DNA of 64,000 nt. Origin: Fictibacillus barbaricus (lineage in GTDB: Bacteria; Bacillota; Bacilli; Bacillales; Fictibacillaceae). The notes beneath the pieces were generated by a model. That model saw nothing but the letters and a program-made list of their open reading frames with translations. It was not told the DNA's origin and did no database searches. The stretch covers positions 1,736,001-1,800,000 of the forward strand of contig NZ_BMCE01000001.1 of assembly GCF_014635025.1 (NCBI RefSeq), read 5' to 3'. Positions 37,527 to 45,935 of the stretch are shown piece after piece (the stretch's first letter is position 1; each line of letters opens with the position of its first letter). Both the position numbers and the translations under genes were made by a program.

Positions 37527-38036
37527 ATGGAAATGGTGTTGAAGACCAAAACTGTCTCTGAGGAACTTGGGGTGAATCCGACTACAGTTCAGCGCTGGGT
37601 CAGACATTTTAACATTCAATGTGATAAGAACGAGCATGGTCATTATTTGTTCAGACAAGAGGACATTGAACAGTTAAAAGAAATTAAATCACAGCTGGAT
37701 AACGGACTCCTGATGAGCGATATTCAAATCCAATCGATACAAACAACAGACAAATCCTTAGAACTGCCAACCCAATTCGAAGAGAAATTCAGCCGTTTGA
37801 ATGCTGCGATCGAGGCTCTAGAGAAAAAGATTGAAGAAAAGGCAGATGCGGTTGTATCCTATCAGATGCTGCAGCACGCGTCAGAGCTCGAGGAGCTCAT
37901 AAAGAAGATGGAAAACATGGAAGCACGTCTTCAGGATCTCGAAGTGGCTCTTTTAAAGAACAATTACCCAGAAGAGCGTTTATATGTAAAAGAGAAACCG
38001 AAAAAGAACTGGTTCGTCAGTTTGTTTACACTGTAA
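37527..38036 (+). CDS. racA: Chromosome-anchoring protein RacA
   Basis: 169 residues. N-terminal MerR-like helix-turn-helix (about 6-52; TKTVSEELGVNPTTVQRWVR), a linker, a coiled coil (about 85-145; LNAAIEALEKKIEEK) and a basic C terminus ending KKNWFVSLFTL. This is the RacA architecture: it binds the origin region and DivIVA at the pole during sporulation. In B. subtilis racA lies elsewhere, so its place between yppC and yppE is unusual. Site GGGGAGGG. Confidence 0.8.
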   Translation: MEMVLKTKTVSEELGVNPTTVQRWVRHFNIQCDKNEHGHYLFRQEDIEQLKEIKSQLDNGLLMSDIQIQSIQTTDKSLELPTQFEEKFSRLNAAIEALEKKIEEKADAVVSYQMLQHASELEELIKKMENMEARLQDLEVALLKNNYPEERLYVKEKPKKNWFVSLFTL

Positions 38037-38052
38037 AAAAATCAAAAAGTGT

Positions 38053-38100
38053 AAGTCTCTTCATTCTTTGGTAGGATATAAAGAATGGAGGGACTTTTTT
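38053..38100 (+). terminator. Terminator hairpin that contains the yppE ribosome binding site
   Basis: 38053-38069 pairs along all 17 bases (two G-T) with 38080-38096 around a 10-nt loop, followed by T to 38100. The 3' arm contains GGAGGG, and the yppE ATG begins at 38101. The element therefore ends racA transcription and would also hide the yppE ribosome site in read-through RNA. Confidence 0.8.
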
Positions 38101-38466
38101 ATGAGCATTTTGTATAATTTAACGACTGAACTAATCGCTGATATAGATGAAGCATTTCACATTTATAAAACACAAACAAAGATAAGGGAAGATGAAGCCG
38201 ATTTTTATAAAGAAGTAAAGCCCTTTGCTAACCGTATACACTTTCGTGTAAAGAAATGGGAGCCGCTTGCTCGAGAGTGGGTAATCGCAGATAAACCGAA
38301 ATATTTATATCCGATCCAGATCAAGACGGCTGCTGAAAATATTGGTTATCTAGGAGTATATGTATTTCAAAAGAAAATGAAAGAAAAACGAATAACTGAA
38401 ATGGTTAAGTCTGTTCTCTATGTTTTGAATCAGATGAAGGATCAATTAAGTGAAGATCTCAACTGA
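38101..38466 (+). CDS. yppE: YppE family protein (DUF1798)
   Basis: 121-residue helical protein. The pattern DFYKEVKPFANRI, ADKPKYLYPIQI and KMKEKRITEMVKSVLYVLNQMKD matches YppE (DUF1798) of Bacillus. ATG 38101 is set by GGAGGG (38088-38092 region) despite its placement in a hairpin. No obvious own promoter between racA and this gene. Function unknown. Confidence 0.8.
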   Translation: MSILYNLTTELIADIDEAFHIYKTQTKIREDEADFYKEVKPFANRIHFRVKKWEPLAREWVIADKPKYLYPIQIKTAAENIGYLGVYVFQKKMKEKRITEMVKSVLYVLNQMKDQLSEDLN

Positions 38467-38519
38467 AAATTTTCACGTACCGTTCAAAAATTTTGTTTTT
38501 CATTTAGGGAGAGAGCAAG

Positions 38520-39059
38520 ATGTATCATCCATCCGTTTATGATAATTTAAAAGTTGTGCTTGAAGGAGCCGTTTATGACCTTGATTTCTCAGGTGATATA
38601 GAGATCGTTAACCGTAAAGATCTAATCGATCATGCTATTTTCGAGAGAAATTATTCAATAGATTTCGTGGTCTCTGAGATTGGTGATTTAATGAGAGGGA
38701 ATATTACATTAACCGCTACCCTTGAAGATTTAGCTACTGAGAAGTTGAACGATAATCCAGAGGGAGCTGGGAGTAAACTAACTTTAGAAATAAAGACACC
38801 AGTCTATGAAATTGAAACGGATTGCAAGCAGCTTCAATCCATCTTGAAAAAATGGACAAGTGGAGACTTAAAAGGGGATATTCAGCAAAAACTTACTTAT
38901 ATATATGGAGAATCAAGAAATGTGTTTAACAACACCATTTCCATACAACTGCAAAAACGAGTTGCTGAGGAAGAACCAGATCGTATTTCTAAGGTATTAG
39001 AGCAAGTTTTGTTATCGATGAAAGAAATGAATGATTACTTTAAGGGGTATAAAAAATGA
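38520..39059 (+). CDS. Uncharacterised 179-residue protein paired with an RNA helicase
   Basis: Not recognised. Starts MYHPSVYDNLKVVLEGAVYD after AGGGAGAG; acidic, mixed alpha/beta, no membrane segment, ends MKEMNDYFKGYKK. Its TGA overlaps the ATG of the downstream DEAD-box gene by 4 nt, so the two are probably co-translated and may act together. The 53-nt gap before it contains TTTCACGTACCGT (38471-38483), a word seen three times in the window. Confidence 0.75.
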   Translation: MYHPSVYDNLKVVLEGAVYDLDFSGDIEIVNRKDLIDHAIFERNYSIDFVVSEIGDLMRGNITLTATLEDLATEKLNDNPEGAGSKLTLEIKTPVYEIETDCKQLQSILKKWTSGDLKGDIQQKLTYIYGESRNVFNNTISIQLQKRVAEEEPDRISKVLEQVLLSMKEMNDYFKGYKK

Positions 39060-40291
39060 CAAAATCACTACATAATTTTCCGGATTTTATCCAAACCGCT
39101 TGGAATAAAAGCGGATTTACTTCATTAACAGATATTCAGGAAAGAGCTCTACCTGATCAAGTAGATAATAAAGATATGATCATCGAGTCACCTACTGGTA
39201 CAGGTAAGACATTGGCTTATGCATTGCCAGCTCTATCGAAGCTAAACCCTGGAATAAAAAATGCGCAAGTACTTTTTCTCGCACCTACCAGAGAACTAGC
39301 GATGCAGATCTATGAAGTTTGTCAAAAGTTTACGGAAAACAGCGGTTTAAGTGGTGCTTCCTTAATTGGAGGCGCAAATATGCAAAGACAGTTAGACAAG
39401 CTGAAGAAAAAGCCTCAATATATTGTTGGTACACCAGGGCGTGTAAAAGAATTAATTCAGAACAAAAAACTAAAAGTACATGATGTTAAAACAATTGTCA
39501 TTGATGAAGCTGACCATATTATTGAAGCTGGGTTTAATGGCGATGTGGAACAAGTGATCGGAGCTACTTTAAAAGACCGTCAACTTGTATTCGTTTCAGC
39601 TACCATCAATAAAAAGACAGAAGACTGGTCAAGAAAATTAGCGGTTGATCCAGTTGTCGTAAAAGTTCAGAAAGAAGCGGTTGAGAGTCAAGTTACCCAT
39701 ACGTTTATGGTTTCTGATTACCGTGACAAAGTGGATAATCTTCGAAAGTTAATCCGCCATACTCCTGATATAAAAGCAATGGTCTTCATTAATAGCTCGA
39801 TGAAGATGGATGAGTTCGCTTCAAAGCTGGAGTACAAAAAGATTAAACTTGGTGTTTTAGCAGGTAACTCTACAAAGCAAGAGCGGCAAAAAGTATTGAA
39901 TGATTTTAAGAATGGAAAGATCCCTGTGCTGTTGACAACAGATGTGGCTACTCGAGGATTAGACATTCCAGACATAACACATGTGGTACATTTTGAACTT
40001 CCGGAAGATGTAAAGCAATACGTCCATCGCTCTGGAAGAACAGGCCGTATGGGTAAAGAGGGGACAGTAGTCTCACTTGTTACAAAAGCTGAGCTGTCAT
40101 CTGTTAAGAAATGGACAGCAAAAATGAATGTTACTCTTCAGAAACAAAACCTTGAAAAAGGACAAGTTGTTATAGAAGAAATAAATAAGACATCATACAA
40201 CGAGCGAGGATTCAAGCAAGATACGAAGGTGTCTCAACAAAAAACGAGTGTGAGTAAAAAAAACAGAGAGTCTGATAACAAACGGTCATAA
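39056..40291 (+). CDS. DEAD-box ATP-dependent RNA helicase, YfmL-like
   Basis: 411 residues: Q motif region FTSLTDIQERALP, Walker A SPTGTGKT (about 44-51), APTRELAMQ, TPGRVKELI, DEAD box as IDEADH, SAT, RGLDIP and HRSGRTGR. Closest in layout to YfmL of B. subtilis (about 376 residues), a helicase linked to ribosome assembly. The C-terminal 40 residues are basic and low-complexity, typical for RNA binding. Confidence 0.88.
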   Translation: MTKSLHNFPDFIQTAWNKSGFTSLTDIQERALPDQVDNKDMIIESPTGTGKTLAYALPALSKLNPGIKNAQVLFLAPTRELAMQIYEVCQKFTENSGLSGASLIGGANMQRQLDKLKKKPQYIVGTPGRVKELIQNKKLKVHDVKTIVIDEADHIIEAGFNGDVEQVIGATLKDRQLVFVSATINKKTEDWSRKLAVDPVVVKVQKEAVESQVTHTFMVSDYRDKVDNLRKLIRHTPDIKAMVFINSSMKMDEFASKLEYKKIKLGVLAGNSTKQERQKVLNDFKNGKIPVLLTTDVATRGLDIPDITHVVHFELPEDVKQYVHRSGRTGRMGKEGTVVSLVTKAELSSVKKWTAKMNVTLQKQNLEKGQVVIEEINKTSYNERGFKQDTKVSQQKTSVSKKNRESDNKRS

Positions 40292-40349
40292 AGTTTAAGA
40301 GGGCTTTTTCACTTGATAAAGAATCACCTCTTAAAGGGGAGAAATGCGA

Positions 40350-40647
40350 ATGGAAACAACAGAGTTTTTGTATCAGATAAAGCCAATCAGACTTGATTTT
40401 ATGGAAAATCAGACTTCTGAAGAACAGAACGTGTTAAGTTCTCATTTTACCTACCTCAAGAATCTGTTGGGAGCAGATAAATTGGTATTAGCAGGTCCTT
40501 GTTTGGATGCATCGTTTGGTGTTGTGATCCTTTTAAAATACGAATGAAGAAGAAGCGAAAAGAATCATGGAGAACTACCCTGTCATCGTGAACAAGATCA
40601 TGACCGGGACACTATATCCATTCCGTGTTTCGCTTCAAAAAAAATAA
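40350..40647 (+). pseudogene. YciI-like protein gene with a frameshift
   Basis: ATG 40350, 8 nt after AAGGGGAG, opens a frame METTEFLYQIKPIRLDFM... that stops at TGA just after LLKYE (about 40545). One frame over, the protein continues NEEEAKRIMENYPVIVNKIM and ends FRVSLQKK at TAA 40645-40647. Together they make a normal YciI-family protein of about 98 residues. One extra base or two missing bases near 40541-40546 explain the break; either a real mutation or a sequencing error. Confidence 0.7.
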
Positions 40648-40680
40648 AGAGCATGCGGCTGAAGGGCTGCATGCTCTTTT
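40646..40680. terminator. Bidirectional terminator
   Basis: AAAGAGCATGC (40646-40656) pairs with GCATGCTCTTT (40669-40679). Ends the YciI-like gene and, on the other strand, the LysM/CAP gene. Confidence 0.88.
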
Positions 40681-40703
40681 CGTGGAAGTCGTACGGAAGA
40701 TCC

Positions 40704-41483
40704 TTATTTTTTGAACAACTGTACCCAGGCTCCTTGATAATAAGCAACCCCAATCGAGTCATAGTTAGAACTTAGAATGTTTTGGCGATGTCCAGGACTG
40801 TTCATCCAATCATTCATAACTGCTTGTGGAGAAGTTTGTCCTTTTGCAATGTTCTCACCTGCAGCTGTATAATTGATTCCAAAGCTGCGCATCATTTCAA
40901 ACGGGGATCCGTATGTTGGTGAGTTGTGATCGAAATAGTTGTTTGTGATCATGTCCTTTGCTTTTGCCATAGCAACATTGCTTAATTCAGCATCAAGTGT
41001 TAATGGGGCAAGGCCGGCTTTTTGACGCTCTTGGTTCACGATTTGTGAAACTTGAGTCGCATAAGAACCTACAGTCGTATTAGGTGTAGAAGGTGTAGAA
41101 GGTGTTGTAGGTGCAGATGTTTTAGCTGCTGGCAGGTCAAGAACTTGTCCAGGATATACCCAATTAATCTGCTTGATTTGAGGGTTTACCTGTAGAATTG
41201 CCCATAAACTAACATTTGATGCCGAAGCGATCTTATAAAGAGTGTCTCCTCTTTTAACGGTATAAGTCTTTGAAGAAGACGGAATATATAAAGTTTGGGC
41301 AGGATAGATTGAATAGCTGACTAGACGATTCATCCCGATAAGCTGAGAAAGGCTTACCCCTTTATTCTGCGAGATCTTCCACAGTGTGTCATTTTTCTGA
41401 ACCGTATAAGGTGTTGAAGCATAACTAGCAGACCCCATCATAAGAAAGGCGGCTAATGATAAAGATACAATTTTTAAACGCAT
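40704..41483 (-). CDS. Secreted LysM-LysM-CAP domain protein
   Basis: 259 residues. Signal peptide (cleavage after SYA, about residue 22), two LysM peptidoglycan-binding modules (TPYTVQKNDTLWKISQ and KTYTVKRGDTLYKIA starts), a Thr/Pro/Ser linker (TPSTPSTPN) and a CAP/SCP domain (NQERQKAGLAPL, YFDHNSPTYG, AGENIAKG, MNSPGHRQNIL) like YkwD of B. subtilis. ATG 41483 follows GGGGGATATT. Probably cell-wall associated; activity unknown. Confidence 0.9.
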   Translation of the reverse strand: MRLKIVSLSLAAFLMMGSASYASTPYTVQKNDTLWKISQNKGVSLSQLIGMNRLVSYSIYPAQTLYIPSSSKTYTVKRGDTLYKIASASNVSLWAILQVNPQIKQINWVYPGQVLDLPAAKTSAPTTPSTPSTPNTTVGSYATQVSQIVNQERQKAGLAPLTLDAELSNVAMAKAKDMITNNYFDHNSPTYGSPFEMMRSFGINYTAAGENIAKGQTSPQAVMNDWMNSPGHRQNILSSNYDSIGVAYYQGAWVQLFKK

Positions 41484-41659
41484 AATATCCCCCAATATCC
41501 GGTTCCTCCAACGACTTTCACTATTTAAATGTTCACATAATTTTGACCATGAAACAACTGGGAATGGCAGAAAAATTTTGTAAATAATTGTATGGAGAAG
41601 GATTTTTGTGTCATTAAGAAGAAGTAATCCTAGACAAACAATCAGGAAGGGTTGATGTT

Positions 41660-42148
41660 ATGAGTTTGCATCAAGCAGCCATGGATGGAAAAATAACAGA
41701 CATAATCGCATTAGTAGAAGAAAAGAACGTACATATAAACGAGCTTCAGGATGGATGGTCACCTCTTCATCTTGCAGCACATTTCGGACATTTAGAAATC
41801 GTCAAATACTTGTTAGAAAACGGGGCAGATGTACATGTGAAATCAGGTAACAGCATGGCGAACACCCCGCTTCATGCGGCTGCAGCTAATAGGAAGAACC
41901 GTAAAGAGATGATTGGTTTGCTATTATCACATGGCGCTGACATTAATGAACAGCAAAGCGGAGGGTGGACGATCCTTCATCAAGCCGCACAGCATAATGA
42001 TTCTGAGATGATTTCATACTTTATAGAACAAGGTGCAGATCCATTCCTTGCAAAAGGTGATGGGAAGACAGCCCTAGAATTAGCTGAAGATGAAGAGTGC
42101 TTGGAAGCGGCTTCCTTGCTGCGGAACTACACATTGAATAAAATCTAA
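41660..42148 (+). CDS. Ankyrin-repeat protein
   Basis: 162 residues with four ankyrin repeats, for instance GWSPLHLAAHFGHLEIVKYLL and GWTILHQAAQHNDSEMISYF, each followed by the usual GADxxxK/Q turn. Intracellular protein-binding scaffold with unknown partner. Site AGGAAGGG before ATG 41660. A terminator follows, so it is a single-gene unit. Confidence 0.9.
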   Translation: MSLHQAAMDGKITDIIALVEEKNVHINELQDGWSPLHLAAHFGHLEIVKYLLENGADVHVKSGNSMANTPLHAAAANRKNRKEMIGLLLSHGADINEQQSGGWTILHQAAQHNDSEMISYFIEQGADPFLAKGDGKTALELAEDEECLEAASLLRNYTLNKI

Positions 42149-42175
42149 AATACAGGCTGCAGCCTGTATTTTTCT
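42147..42175 (+). terminator. Intrinsic terminator after the ankyrin gene
   Basis: TACAGGC (42151-42157) pairs with GCCTGTA (42162-42168), loop TGCA, then a T-rich tail. Confidence 0.85.
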
Positions 42176-42237
42176 TTTTTTAATAATTTGTTATTATAGG
42201 AAAGGTAGTTGTTAAGAAGTAAAAGTAGGTGGGAAAT

Positions 42238-43161
42238 ATGGACATACAAGTATTGCTATATTATAAATATGTTTCAATTGAAAACCCCGAATTCTTTAAG
42301 GAAGAACATCTGGCCCTATGTAAAGAGATTGGGCTCAGAGGAAGAATTCTCGTTGCGCATGAAGGTATTAATGGAACGGTTTCTGGAACTGTTGAACAAA
42401 CTGAAAAGTATATGAAGGTCATGAAGGATGATCCTCGGTTTAGCGATACCGTGTTCAAGATAGAAAAATCAAACGAACATGCCTTTAAAAAGTTGAAAGT
42501 TCGAGTGAGACCTGAGCTTGTACATCTAAATCTAGAAGATGATGTAAACCCGAATGAACTTACAGGAAAGCATCTTTCTCCCAAGGAATGGCTTGAAGCC
42601 ATGCAGCAAGAGGATGTTGTAATCTTAGATGCACGAAACACGTATGAATATGACCTTGGTCATTTTAAGAATGCGATCAGACCCGATGTTGAAACGTTTA
42701 GAGAGCTTCCTAAATGGGTACGTGAAAACTTTAGTCAATTTAAAGATAAAAAAGTATTAACCTATTGTACTGGCGGTATTCGCTGTGAAAAGTTCTCTGG
42801 TTTTCTCGTAAAAGAGGGGTTTAAAGACGTTTCTCAGTTAGAAGGCGGTATCATCTCTTACGGTTATGATGAAGAAACAAAAGGAAAGCTTTGGGACGGT
42901 AAATGTTACGTCTTTGATGAAAGGATCTCTGTTCCTGTAAACCGAAGCGGAGAAGAGACCGTGGTCGGCAGGTGTTATCATTGCGGAAATCCTGAAGAAC
43001 GTTATGTGAAATGCGGCAACCCAGAATGCAACGCTCATCTTTTGATGTGTAAAGAATGTGAGAAGGAACATAAACGTTCATGCAGTACAGAATGCAAGGA
43101 ACATCCATGGAATCGTTATATAAAAGAGTGTGAAACAGAAGATGGAAGTTCTCCTCTTTAG
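42238..43161 (+). CDS. trhO: tRNA uridine-34 hydroxylase TrhO (rhodanese family)
   Basis: 307 residues. TrhO makes 5-hydroxyuridine at tRNA wobble position 34. An N-terminal ferredoxin-like domain ([10 protein letters not shown]), a rhodanese domain with the active-site loop [13 protein letters not shown] (about 180-192), and a C-terminal cysteine cluster (CYHCG, CGNPEC, MCKECE) likely binding zinc. ATG 42238 follows TAGGTGGGA; the GTG at 42229 is inside that site. Confidence 0.92.
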   Translation: MDIQVLLYYKYVSIENPEFFKEEHLALCKEIGLRGRILVAHEGINGTVSGTVEQTEKYMKVMKDDPRFSDTVFKIEKSNEHAFKKLKVRVRPELVHLNLEDDVNPNELTGKHLSPKEWLEAMQQEDVVILDARNTYEYDLGHFKNAIRPDVETFRELPKWVRENFSQFKDKKVLTYCTGGIRCEKFSGFLVKEGFKDVSQLEGGIISYGYDEETKGKLWDGKCYVFDERISVPVNRSGEETVVGRCYHCGNPEERYVKCGNPECNAHLLMCKECEKEHKRSCSTECKEHPWNRYIKECETEDGSSPL

Positions 43162-43227
43162 GAGAGCTTCTTTTTTTATACCTATTTCTGTATTCTTTAA
43201 CGTAAAATACAAGTAGGGGGAGTGTGC

Positions 43228-43866
43228 ATGTTTAATAAGCGTAGCTATTTAATGATTTTATGCTTTTTCTTTTTTGTCTGTTTTTCATTTTACGATTTCA
43301 GCATTATGATGACCTTTGATTCAAACGTCAGAGCATTTATTTTAAATTCAAGAAATGACTGGCTGAATGAATTTGTTTTACTTTTTACACATGTGGGAGA
43401 TGCAAAGGTGCTTGCAGTTATCTGCCTGGTAGGTATGATCGCCTTATTTATCATGAGACAATGGAGAGAGGGCGCTTTATTGTTCGCGAGTCTCGTTGTT
43501 TCTTATGGACTTAACTTGATAGTAAAGAATGCTTTTGGGCGCGAACGTCCTTCGGATAATGGTTTGATCGAAGAGGATGGTTATAGTTTCCCAAGCGGGA
43601 ACGCCATGGTGGGAACATCGTTTTATTTGTTTGCTGCTTATCTGATCTATAAAAGGTATCAAAAACCTTGGATTCTTTGGGTGGGAATACTTTTACCCTT
43701 GTTATTGGGTATCAGCCGAGTTTACATAGGTGTCCATTTCCCATCTGATATTCTTGCTGGTTTTTGTTTTGGAGTCTTTCTCGTACTATGTTTCAAGAGA
43801 CTAGCAGGCACACAAGCAAAAACTAAGGAGAGCGTTAACAGAAACAACACAAATACCGCTCTATAA
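43228..43866 (+). CDS. PAP2-family membrane phosphatase
   Basis: 212 residues, six membrane helices. The three phosphatase motifs are present: K-x6-RP in KNAFGRERPSD, SGN with PSGNAMVG, and SRVYIGVHFPSD with the catalytic histidine. Substrates in the family are lipid phosphates such as undecaprenyl pyrophosphate or phosphatidylglycerophosphate; which applies is unknown. ATG 43228 chosen for spacing from GGGGGAG. Confidence 0.9.
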   Translation: MFNKRSYLMILCFFFFVCFSFYDFSIMMTFDSNVRAFILNSRNDWLNEFVLLFTHVGDAKVLAVICLVGMIALFIMRQWREGALLFASLVVSYGLNLIVKNAFGRERPSDNGLIEEDGYSFPSGNAMVGTSFYLFAAYLIYKRYQKPWILWVGILLPLLLGISRVYIGVHFPSDILAGFCFGVFLVLCFKRLAGTQAKTKESVNRNNTNTAL

Positions 43867-43930
43867 TTTACCACTCTTTGTCCTTTTTTGTTATAATAAA
43901 ACGTAATGTTTACCGAAAGGGTGCAAAGAG

Positions 43931-44119
43931 ATGCTGCCGATTGTGTTTCCAGAAAATAAACTTGAGTATATTCCAGCTTTTATAACACTTGCGATCTTTA
44001 CAATCTTCGCTTGGAGAACAGTTGTATTCTTTAAAAGACATTCAGCAAAAGAGTTAAAGAGAGCCCAACTAATAGAAGAAGATTTATTAAGTAAAGAGCC
44101 GAAGAACAAGGACTTATAA
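43931..44119 (+). CDS. Small single-pass membrane protein
   Basis: 62 residues: a short N terminus (MLPIVFPENKLEY), one membrane helix (about 14-34, PAFITLAIFTIFAWRTVVFF) and a charged helical tail (KRHSAKELKRAQLIEEDL). Site AAAGGGTG. A perfect terminator follows, overlapping its last codons. No family recognised; it lies before a spore-protein gene but ends before that gene's SigG-like promoter. Confidence 0.65.
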   Translation: MLPIVFPENKLEYIPAFITLAIFTIFAWRTVVFFKRHSAKELKRAQLIEEDLLSKEPKNKDL

Positions 44120-44138
44120 CAAGTTCTTGTTTTTTTTG
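44105..44138 (+). terminator. Intrinsic terminator after the small membrane protein gene
   Basis: AACAAGGACTT (44105-44115) with AAGTTCTTGTT (44121-44131), one mismatch, then a long T run. Confidence 0.88.
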
Positions 44139-44156
44139 AAAAAAAATATATTTCTA

Positions 44157-44186
44157 TGAATAGGTTTTCAAAATCAAAACATACTA
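44157..44186 (+). promoter_or_regulatory. Candidate SigG (forespore) promoter of the SASP gene
   Basis: TGAATA (44157-44162), 17 nt, CATACTA (44180-44186) fits the SigG consensus for ssp genes (-35 TGAATA, -10 CATnnTA). Confidence 0.7.
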
Positions 44187-44246
44187 CTTGTAACGGAAAA
44201 CAAAAAAGTTTTTCGTACATATTATCTCCCAAAGGAGGGAAATCAC

Positions 44247-44438
44247 ATGGCACGTAACAACAACAGCAACCAAATCGTGGTTCCTGGAGCACAAGGAGCT
44301 CTTGATGCAATGAAACAAGAGATCGCTGCTGAGTTCGGAGTACAACTTGGACCAGACACGACTTCTCGTGCAAACGGATCTGTAGGTGGCGAAATCACTA
44401 AGCGCCTTGTAGCTCAAGCGCTAGGCGGACTTCGTTAA
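44247..44438 (+). CDS. Alpha/beta-type small acid-soluble spore protein
   Basis: 63 residues. Binds and protects DNA in the dormant forespore and is degraded at germination by the GPR protease. Key signature parts are present: [20 protein letters not shown], the GPR site region [13 protein letters not shown], and [12 protein letters not shown]. Site AAAGGAGGG. Single gene with its own forespore promoter and terminator. Confidence 0.96.
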   Translation: MARNNNSNQIVVPGAQGALDAMKQEIAAEFGVQLGPDTTSRANGSVGGEITKRLVAQALGGLR

Positions 44439-44458
44439 TTTGTAACCTCCTTGTAAGA

Positions 44459-44491
44459 AAACCTCAGGATTCGTCCTGGGGTTTATTTTTT
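44459..44491 (+). terminator. Intrinsic terminator after the SASP gene
   Basis: AACCTCAGGA (44460-44469) and TCCTGGGGTT (44474-44483) with loop TTCG, then ATTTTTTT. Confidence 0.88.
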
Positions 44492-44512
44492 TATAGACTA
44501 CTTAAATTTAAT

Positions 44513-44557
44513 ATGTTACTATTTAGTCACATATTAAATGTTACCAGAAGGTCACAT
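44513..44557 (+). promoter_or_regulatory. Tandem operators upstream of the ArsR-SRPBCC gene
   Basis: Two copies of ATGTTAC-N6-GTCACAT, at 44513-44532 and 44538-44557, start exactly 25 bp apart. Each is an imperfect inverted repeat. The second ends 35 nt before the regulator ATG. Autoregulation by the encoded ArsR protein is the simplest reading. Confidence 0.65.
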
Positions 44558-44592
44558 CTTAGGCTTATGAAAGTTGGTGAGAAATAACCTAG

Positions 44593-45372
44593 ATGATTAA
44601 TAATGATCTTGTTGAAACTTTTAAAGCCTTATCACATCCAATTCGAATTGGTATCTTAGATGAGTTGAAAAAACAACCATTAACGACCGGGGAAATTAGT
44701 GAAAAGTATGATGTTTCAAGATATGCGATTATGAAACATCTTGCTGTTTTGGTAGACGCTAAACTAGTCCTTGTACGTCGAATGGGGAGACAGAGGGTTA
44801 ATTACCTTAATGTAATCCCGTTGCAAGAGCTTTATAACAGATGGGTCAGTAAATATGAGGCGCCACATGCATCTTCACTTCACCATCTGAAAAATTTAGC
44901 AGAAGAAAGGGAGAAACAAACGATGGATCAAACTAAAGCAAAAAAGATAGATTCGTTTCAGATTGAACAAGAAGTAGTTATTCATGCAACAAAAGAAACA
45001 GTTTTCAAAGCATTGACCGAAGACATTAATAATTGGTGGAAGTTTAGAGTTGGCGAGGAGAATTCTAAATTGATCTTTGAGCCTTACCTTTCAGGACGAT
45101 TTTATGAAGAGTGGGGTAATGGAGGAGCATTGTGGGGAAATATAACTTATATAAAAGAAAATGAGGAAATCCGGCTAAATGGACTTCTAGGAATGTCTGG
45201 TGCGGTGAATAGCTTTTATTCCTACAGATTAACTGAGGATGGAGAGCAGACGATATTGCAGTTGACTCATCAAGCCACAGGTTTTCTTGAACCACATTGG
45301 GAAGATGCTCATCGTCATGGCTGGAATGAACTGCTTGCTGTAAATCTGAAAAAATTTGTTGAGCAGCAATAG
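44593..45372 (+). CDS. ArsR-family regulator fused to an SRPBCC (AHSA1-like) domain
   Basis: 259 residues in two parts. Residues 1-95 are an ArsR winged helix (ALSHPIRIGILDELKK; recognition helix in VSRYAIMKHLAVL), and 115-259 form an SRPBCC/START-like lipid- or small-molecule-binding domain (FKALTEDINNWWKF, FLEPHWEDAHRHGW). The second domain could sense a ligand. No cysteine metal site is seen. The next gene encodes another SRPBCC protein, 10 nt on. Confidence 0.85.
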   Translation: MINNDLVETFKALSHPIRIGILDELKKQPLTTGEISEKYDVSRYAIMKHLAVLVDAKLVLVRRMGRQRVNYLNVIPLQELYNRWVSKYEAPHASSLHHLKNLAEEREKQTMDQTKAKKIDSFQIEQEVVIHATKETVFKALTEDINNWWKFRVGEENSKLIFEPYLSGRFYEEWGNGGALWGNITYIKENEEIRLNGLLGMSGAVNSFYSYRLTEDGEQTILQLTHQATGFLEPHWEDAHRHGWNELLAVNLKKFVEQQ

Positions 45373-45382
45373 GAATCGTTGC

Positions 45383-45823
45383 ATGGTTGATGTGAAAACA
45401 GAGATTCTAATACATTGTCCGAAAGAGAAAGCAGCCGAATATGCGGCTGATCCAGATCGAGCTCCTGAATGGTATGTCAACATAAAAGCAGCTGAGTGGA
45501 AGACAGAAAAACCGCTGAAGATAGGTTCGAAGGTAGCTTTTATAGCTCATTTTTTAGGGAGGAAATTAGAGTATATATATGAGATAGTAGAATATGTTCC
45601 TGAGCAAAAGCTTGTCATGAGAACAGCTGATGGTCCTTTCCCTATGGAAACCACGTATACGTGGCATATGGAAGATGCTTATACCACACGAATGACTTTA
45701 CGAAATAAAGGTGTTCCTTCAGGCTTCTCTACATTATTTACCCCATTTATGTCACTGATGATGAAGAGTGCAAACAAGAAAGATTTGCGTAAGATCAAGC
45801 AAATAATTGAACAGAACCATTAG
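45383..45823 (+). CDS. SRPBCC-family protein
   Basis: 146 residues. Starts MVDVKTEILIHCPKEKAAEY and contains DPDRAPEWYVNIKAAEWK, as in polyketide cyclase/dehydrase-like SRPBCC proteins that hold hydrophobic ligands. ATG 45383 follows AGGAATCG; weak site, so coupling to the ArsR-SRPBCC gene is likely. Substrate unknown. Confidence 0.82.
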   Translation: MVDVKTEILIHCPKEKAAEYAADPDRAPEWYVNIKAAEWKTEKPLKIGSKVAFIAHFLGRKLEYIYEIVEYVPEQKLVMRTADGPFPMETTYTWHMEDAYTTRMTLRNKGVPSGFSTLFTPFMSLMMKSANKKDLRKIKQIIEQNH

Positions 45824-45935
45824 ATTGATTATAAGAATCAGTCTTTTTTCTTAACATTTATGAAATGAGGACTTAAAAATCATGTATAATGAAAGCGATA
45901 ACACAATAGTTAACATGTCCAGGGGAGTGGATCAT

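Noticed and set aside
37337-37545. A 69-codon open frame before and into racA
   Set aside because: It reads like protein in part (VEIKVIGSKSTFF) but has no usable start or ribosome site, and overlaps the well-supported racA start. Possibly a decayed gene, not supportable.
38471-38483. TTTCACGTACCGT as a parS site
   Set aside because: Only one half matches the parS palindrome; the second half diverges, so ParB binding is not expected.
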